DNA of 64,000 bases from Isoetes taiwanensis (Eukaryota; Streptophyta; Lycopodiopsida; Isoetales; Isoetaceae), in NCBI GenBank assembly GCA_021234155.1, contig JAJEKV010000885.1:1-64000 (forward strand), read 5' to 3'. Made by a program: the position numbers and the translations under genes. The notes beneath the pieces are model-generated. The model saw only the letters and a list, made by a program, of their open reading frames with translations, made no database searches and was not told the origin of the DNA. Within the stretch, counting starts at the first letter, position 1, and the number at the start of each line of letters is the position of its first letter. Positions 55,601 through 64,000 of the stretch are shown here, piece after piece.

Positions 55601-58600
55601 TTAGTACTCCTTGCGGGGAATACCAAGTTCAGAGAATTAGCAGCCCCTAGGACAACTTACAGCCAGTTTACCTAGGCAAGACTAGATTCAAGAACTTTAA
55701 TTTTATCATTATATATCATAACTGAAATATGTCAAATGAACGACAATGTCCAAATTTCAAATAACACCTTTGGAATTAATTTCCTCGCTTCTAATATTCA
55801 AACTAGAATCTAAACTAGGAATTAAATGGACCTGACCCAGTAATCCTCTTGATATCAATATTAAATGATTTTCCATATTCAAAACGTTAAACTAACATAA
55901 GTTTCAAGATTGACACTTGATTCAAGGTAGGACTATATTCTCATTGTAACATTTCCCATTTTCCTTGGAACGTGGTTTACTTGTTTATTTGAAGTCTTGT
56001 ACCATCAACAAATTTGAAATGTAAAGAGCAATCCATCAGCAGCATGGAAACCCGGTTACCCGCAGAGGAAACTAAAGGATGAAGCATAATTTTTCTAACT
56101 GCAAGAGCCCAGTTTCATCAATGTAAGCATTAGGTTTCTCGGTATTCCCCCTCCACCATGACCTTCCAATGGTTCAGTGCCTTATCACTGAGAAAACCCC
56201 ATCGTGACTTCATGCACAGCAACCATATAACCGTCCTAATTACCCACAGACTACATGTAGTCATCAAGCAATTGTCCAAATAAATAGTCATGGTATTCCC
56301 TACTCATGGAGCGCATCCCAAGCCCAACCAAACATTTGCATATAACTTACCCACACATACATCATTATTGCAGCAGTGTAGTGCAGTCCCAGAACCACCT
56401 ATGCGGTTGTATCGGGCCAAGATGCATCGCTATGCCCACACTCTATGTGGTTTGGATATAATTTATTTGTTTACCATCTAGTTGTGTCCGATTACAATAA
56501 AAGCCTTATCCCCAATGGTAAGAGTCAGCAACTAAACTCAAACTCATATATGGTTCAGTAAATAAAGGGATCCAGCCTAATTTCTCCAAGTTTAAAGTTA
56601 TAATAACCCATTAAATCTTATATATGCCAATCGAGGTATACCAGCGAATAACGCATTATCTCCCTTCCCAACTTTAAAAGTAAGAAGTCATTAAGATGTT
56701 TATTCCTCACAAATTTGCTAGAAATTTGTTTGTGCATCTAACAACTTTCATTCAATGACCTAATCTGCACATGCATTAGCAATAACCTTGGAATAAATTT
56801 CATATCAACACCTTATTTGGTAGTGAGGATCCAGCTAACTTTAAACCCCTAAAGATGTAATCACAAAGAAAACCCTAAAAAAAGGAAATACAATGAATAT
56901 ATTAATTTCATTCTTTGCTACAATCTTCTTTTCATTTGCTGATCTAGGTGATTCATTTGCTGACCTATAAGAATATTCAAATCAAAACCAAGCAAGAACC
57001 TCGATATTGTGCTTCTCGATAGCTCCAATTATTCGTGAGTATATTTTCTATTGCCTTCTAACTTCATCTGGCTCCATGGCATGCCCTCTTAGGGATCATT
57101 TCTTTGGCATGTTTTGGTCAGCTTTTTCTCGCTTCTCCTTTGCGACAATGGCAAAGGCAGATACAACGAAATTGTTGTTGAGATGCCAAGATCTTCAAAG
57201 AGAAAATGGGCCAAATAGAAGAGCGAGAAATGCAAAGAGAACTTGGTTTTACCACATGCACCATCCTTCTCGCACAAAGGAATACCTCTTTTCTAGTGGA
57301 ATCCACTTTGTCTTATAGCTAACCGCCATGGTCGTTCATGTTGCACAAACAGCGGTGGCTATCCACTATTTGAACGAAAACCTAACTCGAACCCTAAAAT
57401 GAGTTCGCTCTAAGGTAAAAACTAATTAATATTTTCTAAAATACAAAAGGCGTAATATGCCCTTCCTTTTTTTGGGAGATTATCGGGTAATCCAAAAGTG
57501 AAACATAGCATACTGCAACTCAAGATTTATACAATATACATGGCAAAAATAAACATCCCAATATATTTAACATCTATGTAACAAAACCAAGGGGAAAGAA
57601 GGCATGACAATTTTTTAGACGTGCATGTACAAGGGCTAAAATATGCCAATGCATGTGCATGCAACAAAGCCTTTAGGTAAAATGGCAACTTGCATGTAAG
57701 GGAGCACATGCTGTTTTCCAAAACGTGAGCCATAATGCAACCATAAAGTCAACCCAATTTAGAGTCCAAAAAGTGAAATTTCCATATTCCACATGTTAAT
57801 GTCAACATCAATTTTGTTTAATCAAATGACTATTTGTTATTTGCCATATTGCTACAAGAACAACCTAGTTTATTCATCTGAAACCTTCAAACAAGTACAA
57901 CCCTATGGTTTATTCCATGCCTGACAAACTATCATATTTTACCATAACATGGCCATTTTTTTCAGAGATATCAATTACATGGCACATATGCCTTCATTGC
58001 ATATTCTGGGATATCATATATTGGCCATTATGTTGGCAACCCTCATGTGCATCATATTTGAGCTAACTATATAATTTCTACTTTAATAAAAAAACCCATG
58101 CAGGTTTAACTTCTTTTTAGCATAGCCTATCTTAAAATTTAAACCTAAAAGGTTACAAGTCGGGGACCTGACCTAAATGCTTATACGCCCCCGCCTTCCC
58201 CATGTAAATCTTTTTGCACAACATAAAAAATCTTTATGCAAAAGAACTTACCATATTTTTTAGATGGACTTTGTCCCAAAGGTTGTACAAATAAAGTCCA
58301 CTTTTTTGAGAACATGTCACATTGAGTGTCATAAATGGCGAATGCATGTTTGGACAAATGTCATATTCTCTTGCAATAATAGCATAGAATCATTGTGATA
58401 CTTGCACACAGTCCATCTCAATTGGTGTAATATCCTCAATGAGGCCATTCCATTCTTGTCCTATATATTGACCAACAAGGGATTAGTATTAAGCATCACC
58501 TGTCAAATTATCCATCTTAGTCCCTGGTTTCTAGTATAACCAGAAACCGAATTTAAGAAAAAACACTTTAAAAAATCGATAATGACTTTTTCATCCTTAG

Positions 58601-59432
58601 TACTCCTTTGGAATACCAAGTGCAGAATTGCGACCCTAGGACAACTTACAAAACTACAGTTACCTAAGCCAAGACTAGATTCAAGAACTTTAATTTTATC
58701 ATTATATATCATAATCGAACATGTCAAAATGAACGATAATGTCAATTTCAAATAACACCTTTGGAATTAATTTCATTTTCTAATATTGACATACATGACG
58801 GGCTTAAACTAGAATATCGGTTAAGAGTAGACCTGTGTATCCTCTTGATATCAATATTAAATGATTTTCCATATTCAAAACATTAAATAACACATAAGTT
58901 TCAAGATTGACAATTTGATTCAAAGCGAGACTATATTCTCACAGAATATTTCCATTTTCCTTTTGGGAACGTACTTGCTTATTTGAAGTCTTGTACATCA
59001 AATTTGAAGATGTAAAGAGCAATCCATCAAAGCATGGGAAAAAGAAACCTGGTTACCCGGCAGATGGGAACCAAAGGACGTTAGCCTTAATGGGGGTAAG
59101 AGCCTAAGCTACCAACAGGTAAGCATTAGGTTTCTTGGGTATTCCCCTTCACCATGACTTTAATGGTACTAGTGTCATGTAGTCATTGAGAAAACTCCAT
59201 TTCAGGACTTATGCAGCAAATTCATATCTCATCCTAATTACCCGCCAGATTCTGCCTAGCATGTAGTCATAATTGTCCGACAAATAGTCACGAGGGTATT
59301 CCCTTACCATGGAGTTATATCACAATCAATTACATGGCACATATGCCTTCATCAGATATTCTGGGATATCATATATTGGCCATTATGTTGGCAACCTCAT
59401 GTGCATCATATTTGAGCTAACATATAATTTCT
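43610..59432 (+). repeat. Tandem array of a 2.95-3.02 kb unit, about 5.3 copies
   Basis: The marker AGATTCAAGAACTTTAATTT recurs at about 43,741, 46,761, 49,783, 52,739, 55,684 and 58,677, giving spacings of 3,020, 3,022, 2,956, 2,945 and 2,993 bp. A second marker, AAGAAAAAACACTTTAAA, recurs with the same rhythm (46,645; 49,653; 52,626; 55,558; 58,555). The sixth copy stops at about 59,327 and jumps to an internal part of the unit (59,333-59,430), ending at a 20-base A run. The unit has no recognisable protein domain, no tRNA-like boxes and no terminal repeats. Copies differ largely by 1-6 bp indels and by local patches. It could be a long satellite or an amplified intergenic segment. Confidence 0.9.
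45110..45400 (+). other. ORF-like block repeated in every array unit
   Basis: The same segment recurs at about 48,120-48,400, 51,110-51,400, 54,065-54,345 and 57,030-57,320. In copy 1 a plus frame reads NGKGRYNEIAARGDASIFKR and KYGPNREERNAAETWFTTCN, which looks protein-like. But it is not kept open in the other copies, whose indels shift the frame, and the other plus frame (MAKADTTKLPPGEMPASS) is equally open in copy 1. Antisense frames are open in some copies too. I therefore do not call a gene. If functional, copy 1 would be the candidate. Confidence 0.3.
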
Positions 59433-59452
59433 AAAAAAAAAAAAAAAAAAAA
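59433..59452 (+). repeat. A20 run at the end of the tandem array
   Basis: A pure A run directly follows the last array-derived word TAATTTCTA, where other copies continue with CTTTAATAAAAACCC. It may be slippage in that A-rich word, or a poly(A) scar at the array boundary. Confidence 0.6.
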
Positions 59453-62400
59453 CCTTTTGGTCTGCTTTTGCCTAAAGACAACAGGACTTAAGCCTACTAG
59501 CCCATATGGATATAATAGCCTTTAAACTGCAGTCCTAGATATGACTAGGTGTTAATCATATCATAGGCCTTGAATAGAGCCATAAAATTACTCCAGATTT
59601 CAAGATAAAGAACATTTCAGATTTGACACAAACACAAATGAATTAAATTGATTTAATACAAAGCAAAACCATAGCACTTGTTTCAAAGATAAATGATCAA
59701 GGTTTTCAAATATATTGAAACTAGTAGCAAAGCTATTGTGTGAGCAGATTGAAGTCATTGTTTCCAAGTAGAACATAACAAAAGCCATTTTTATCATTTT
59801 ATATCATCAACTTAGAAGTAGAAAAAGTTGTAAACTTGCTCAATCATAGTTATAAAGTTTCGGATAGCCCAAATAGACAACGTGCCTATATAATCGAACC
59901 AACATAGAAATAGAGTTTTAGATTTCACCAAATATACTCGCAGCCTTGAGCAATAACTTTGCTCGTCAAACCATAACATCACCATATGGGATAAGTTCGG
60001 TTACACCAGATGTCAACCATTCAAGAATTAGCCTAAGAAGGGTAATCTTAAAAGGACAAACAGTAAGCAAAGAACTTATCCCTTTTAACGCTTTTCAACA
60101 TATTTATTTGCAATGTCAAAAATGAAATTAGGGTTAGCAAATGGTACTTTAAGAAGGAGGTTCACCAATTATGGGGTAATAAATTGATGAATGTTTATAT
60201 ACCCAAGAGTATGGCAAACAAAACCGCCATTGAAAATATTTTTCACAAGATATGTTAAAGTTCAAATGGTAATACGACCATAAAAATTAATAGATCATCA
60301 ACATAGAATATCTGGACAAATTAAGGAATAGGCAACTAAAAACAACATAATCATACTATATTCCAAAAAGGAATACAGGTTAAAGTCCAATATGTCAAAT
60401 CGAATACCAAATGTTAGCGGGCAAAGAAACCCATTGGAAGCAAGAAAGGAACACCTAGGAGAGATCACCATAGATCCCTTGCAAATCCAAAATCGGGTCA
60501 ATCAAGCAGCCAGTACTATAAGACAAACAAGAGTGACATTAATACCAAATCCCATAAAAGTATGAAGAAAAATAGAAACAAGGAGTAAAATGGCAAGATC
60601 TTCCGAACTTCACAAAAAGGCCATGTTTCAAGAAAGCGAAGAAATTGGAGTCAAATATCATGGTTAAGTCTATAGAGATGCCTTTCAACTAACTACATAG
60701 GAAAGATATCCAAAACCAGACAAGGATAGGTCGAATATCAACCACACAGACTAAAACCAAGGGTAGCGGATAATAAAAACTATATGACTAGGAAGCAACT
60801 GGAAATGAGTCTGAAAAAATAGTAGTTCAAAAAAGAGGAAAACATAACAAAGGAATACAAGACATCAACCATGCAAATAACTATTGGACCACCATTGAAT
60901 CTAGAAATGATGCACAGGAAAGGATAAACAAGTAAATCGATTTTTATGGACTAAGCAAAACATAGAACTTTAGGTTAATGGAATTAGATTAATAGAGAGA
61001 AACATCAGAGTACATAGAAAAAGAGAAAAAATACCAAGAAGAATAACATAGCTATATAGCTACACAAATGAAAAAAAAAGGACATATGTCACTAAAAACA
61101 CTTTAAAAATTTGAAAATTAATCCATTAGAGTCTCTATATTGTCCAAGCAACTTTTCTGGATAAAACTATGCCAAGATAACACAATCATAATGGAAAACC
61201 CGAGAATTAATGGCGATTTCCTTATACCGTAGGCGCACACTTTGACCCTTGATCCTCAAATAAATTCTTTTCTTTTGTGCCCTTCTAGATTCGAATTTAG
61301 ATGCATGTTCAATGTGGTTTTCTTTGTTGAAGCCCCCTTTTTCTACCCATACACACGGCTAATCACACAAGTCCATTGGTGGAACTGGATTTCACAAAAC
61401 AGGGACTAAAATGAAACGAAAAGAAACCTTATAAAGAAGCAAGATGATACGGCTTCACCAATGGAAAAGATCCATCCGCTTCAAATAGGGAGCCGAGACT
61501 TCCAGCTAGAGACCAACAGCTTGGATAAGTAGACATCTCTTGCATCGCGGAACTTAGTGGCGTTAGGTAAGCCATAAAACCCTAAAAATTACATTTTATT
61601 TTGCCACACGACCTTAGGAGAATGAATAGAGCAAACTTCTAAGGGGTTAAATAAGGCCAAGCACTTTCATCTTGACCAAAATGATAAAAATTCAAACATC
61701 AATTCCAATGTTAAATATATGGTTAATCATATTATAGGTTCTAATAGCATACAAAGATATAACTTTGGTTGACCCATTTGATAATCCGTTGTTGTGGATA
61801 GATAAAAGGGAAGTAAAGAAATATTCCCATCCGTTAATGAACAAGAAAATATAGAATGTTAGCCTTGAAAAGTTGGACAAAGAGAAAATGGGCGAAATTA
61901 TAGCCATATTTAGATCCATAGCTAATTCTAAGTTATACAAGATAAGGATACAAGATAAGCATCCTATTAGTCCACATTCATATAAAAAAAAAAAAAAAAA
62001 AGCAGAAAAGGTTTAAGCCTTACAAGCGAAAAAAAAAAAAAATATATATATATATATATACAGAGAATCCTTTAGTTTTCGCTTTACGAAACTCTTTTAG
62101 ATAAGTTTAAATCGAGGGAGGTTTTACGCCGAATTTTTTTCCGGCCTACCAAAGTATTAAATACTCTAAAAATAATATTTTTGTACTTTATATCGCCCAA
62201 AAAAATAGGATGTGAAATTAAGATATACTTATTTTCCTGAAGCCTTATTATCATTTTAGAAAATAGTAGGGTCATTATCGAGTTGAGCCACATCAAGAAT
62301 GGTATAAAGTATACCCTCCCATTTTATTATCTCATGCCTCCTACTCCTAAATGATATTTAGCATATTATTGTCCTCCCAACAATTGCATGAAAAAAATGA

Positions 62401-62986
62401 TTGTGCAAATTTAGAGAGGAAAGAAAGAAATCAACGGTTGAAGGGATGGCGGGAAATGTACATATACCTACAATTTCATGGTCGCTTATATTAGAATTGA
62501 CGGGCAATCATTACTGATGTGGAATTGCTTATGATGTGGGGATCTAGAGGTTGATCAAAGCCTTTGCTGATTGAGTTGTTCTTATGCTTAGGTTTGATGT
62601 TGAATACATGTTTGGTTTGTTTGGTCCTATGCTATTACTTCCAAACAAGTTCATCTTATTATGCCTACACTATAAACCATATACTTCTCTCGACTAGGAC
62701 TCATATGGTACCAATTCCACATGACAATCCTATACTTCTTTCAACTAGAACATGTGTGTGATCAATCCTACATTGAAGGTCCATATGACAACATACCTCT
62801 AGGATCCATAGGGTAATTTAATTGCCTTCCACATTCCTTATAAAGCATTGTTTTCTCTATTAAAACCCATCATTTAGACGCAAAGTTAATACATTGATGA
62901 TACTGTCATTAAACAATTTCAATAACAAAGATGACTACAAAAGCATATAATGTCTATTCTTGGCAATACCAGCCTGTGCTATTGTC
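59453..62986. other. AT-rich DNA without recognisable genes
   Basis: Short open frames only, mostly on the minus strand. One (62,296-62,084, KKIRRKTSLDLNLSKRVS) is basic and reads fairly well but is unassigned. Simple sequence: A runs at 61,984-62,001 and 62,030-62,041, and a (TA)n stretch at about 62,042-62,059. Two related 27-bp words (TATACTTCT(C/T)TC(G/A)ACTAG...) lie at 62,679-62,706 and 62,731-62,757. Confidence 0.4.
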
Positions 62987-63002
62987 AAAAGTTGCACATA
63001 TG
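62987..63002 (+). repeat. Target site duplication of LINE stub, left copy
   Basis: AAAAGTTGCACATATG; the same word follows the A run at 63,372-63,387. The 12 bases GTTGCACATATG are the unambiguous part, because the leading A's merge with the poly(A). Confidence 0.8.
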
Positions 63003-63371
63003 AGCAAGCCTTGCATCTGTGCGTGGCTTGGTTGGTGTGGCTGATTTGGAAGCGGCGGCGGTTGTGGATCTTTCAAGGGATTCAGCAGCCTGCAGCCTCT
63101 CTGATTCCTCCACTCAAGTACAAGCTATTTCAAAGCTTTCTGGTGTTCTCGGGATTTAGTAGAGCGGAAGTTTTCCATTTGACGGGACTTCTTTGGTGTT
63201 GTAGATGGTGATGGTCGGTTTGTACAGTAGTAGAGTTGCAGTTTTTCTGTGAGTTTGTTGTGGAGTGTCGAGGTATCACTGTCTCTTTGGGGCAGTTCTC
63301 CTTCCTCCTCACTTGCTTTGTAACATTACCATTCTTTTAATATATTGATGACATGCAGCTTCTTCAAAAAA
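63003..63371 (+). mobile_element. LINE 3' stub (5'-truncated L1-type)
   Basis: The first part encodes VWLIWKRRRLWIFQG and then PPLKYKLFQSFLVFSGFS, ending at TAG or running on by frame. This resembles the very C-terminal end of plant LINE ORF2 after the zf-RVT module (compare WNIWKHRNRCIHGG in the other LINE). It is followed by a T-rich 3' UTR (TTTAATATATTGATGACATG) and a short A run. A 12-16 bp target duplication flanks it. This is a typical dead-on-arrival insertion of 0.37 kb. The strand is opposite to the LINE at 28-31 kb. Confidence 0.75.
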
Positions 63372-63387
63372 AAAAGTTGCACATATG

Positions 63388-64000
63388 GACATTAAAAAGG
63401 CCGGGAAAACATGTGATAGGAATCTCCCAAGCACACAAACATTAAAGAATAAATCATTCTGTAAAGGGCTGGGTAAAGCAACGCAGGGTGTGTGATTGGT
63501 ATATGGACATATAGTGGTCCCGTCCGAACGACATAACGGTGAACTGGGGTGAGGAATTGATCATCCCCAATCGCAAAGAAGTTATAAGAAGATGTTCTAT
63601 GCTGACTAACATTTGTGTGCCTATTGTCCAGGTGTGTGACTAACGATTCGCCTCGTGTTAAGGTAATGATTTACCCACTTAGTCCTTCCCAGGACTAATT
63701 CCACCTTTCTTCTTCCCTACTACAAAGTGAGTAGCTAATGAGTTTCGGCGCAATGTAAAGCTGGGATAATAGTCCAGATGATAAGGCATAGGTTTTAAAA
63801 GACTATGAGTAGTTGGAAACTCTGGTTTTTGAGTGTCAAGGACCATTGTTACCTCATAATAAAAAGAAAGTTATACATTATTTTAGTTCCAATTACTTCT
63901 CCATTTGATTTTCAAGTGTTAAACGCCTTTAGAGCATTTAGATTTTTTGATGCCGTTGGATAGATGCTAGTACTAGTATATATACGCTTGAAAATCACTT
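63388..64000. other. No gene; dispersed repeat at the right edge
   Basis: The interval has no recognisable coding sequence. From about 63,938 the word TTTGATGCCGTTGGATAGAT with GCTAGTACTAGTATA repeats the segment at 34,914-34,965. The repeat probably continues beyond the window. Confidence 0.5.

Noticed and set aside
43610-59432. CRISPR-like or short-satellite array
   Set aside because: The repeat unit is 3 kb with no short direct repeats and spacers; the context is eukaryotic.

Overview
The window looks like nuclear DNA of a land plant, probably a non-flowering one such as a fern, lycophyte or bryophyte. It is AT-rich and sparse in genes, has introns with ordinary GT..AG sites, and is dominated by transposons and by repeats in several states of decay. 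The host genes I can name are a plant kinesin-light-chain-related (KLCR/CMU-type) gene, a Maf-family nucleotide pyrophosphatase and a large LRR-ROCO (TORNADO1-like) gene. The placement outside flowering plants is inference, resting mainly on the LRR-ROCO type and the repeat style. Several genes carry single-base frameshifts and the repeats differ mostly by short indels, so either advanced decay or an under-polished long-read assembly must be kept in mind.

Layout. 1-9,858: mostly unassigned, with a broken minus-strand coding-like tract (about 3,100-6,170), an unidentified exon pair (6,740-7,065), a decayed Helitron 5' end (about 7,810-7,860) and a TATA box (8,117). 9,859-24,794: non-autonomous Helitrons (TC start, hairpin, CTAG end, A|T target) filled with 1.4-1.7 kb of almost pure purine sequence. 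Between two of them lies a KLCR pseudogene, itself split by a second kind of Helitron-like element. Part of one Helitron plus 3.5 kb of flank is tandemly duplicated (5.1-5.3 kb unit). 25,489-26,078: second copy of the element found inside KLCR, inverted. 28,243-31,462: a 5'-truncated L1-type LINE on the minus strand with a poly(A) tail and a 14-bp target duplication. 31,860-32,040: a Helitron 5' end three bases upstream of the Maf start codon, followed by the eight-exon Maf gene (32,044-33,832). 35,081-39,027: LRR-ROCO gene on the minus strand, with a Helitron 3' end on each side. 39,832-43,600: Helitron end, a tRNA-Thr-derived SINE and direct repeats. 43,610-59,432: a tandem array of about 5.3 copies of a 2.95-3.02 kb unit of unknown nature. 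59,453-64,000: AT-rich DNA without recognisable genes, plus a 0.37 kb LINE 3' stub with its own target duplication.

The most notable result is the Helitron landscape: two distinct terminal signatures can be defined from the window alone, and precise insertions are visible in the KLCR reading frame and at the Maf start codon. No autonomous Rep/helicase gene is present, so these elements must be mobilised from elsewhere.
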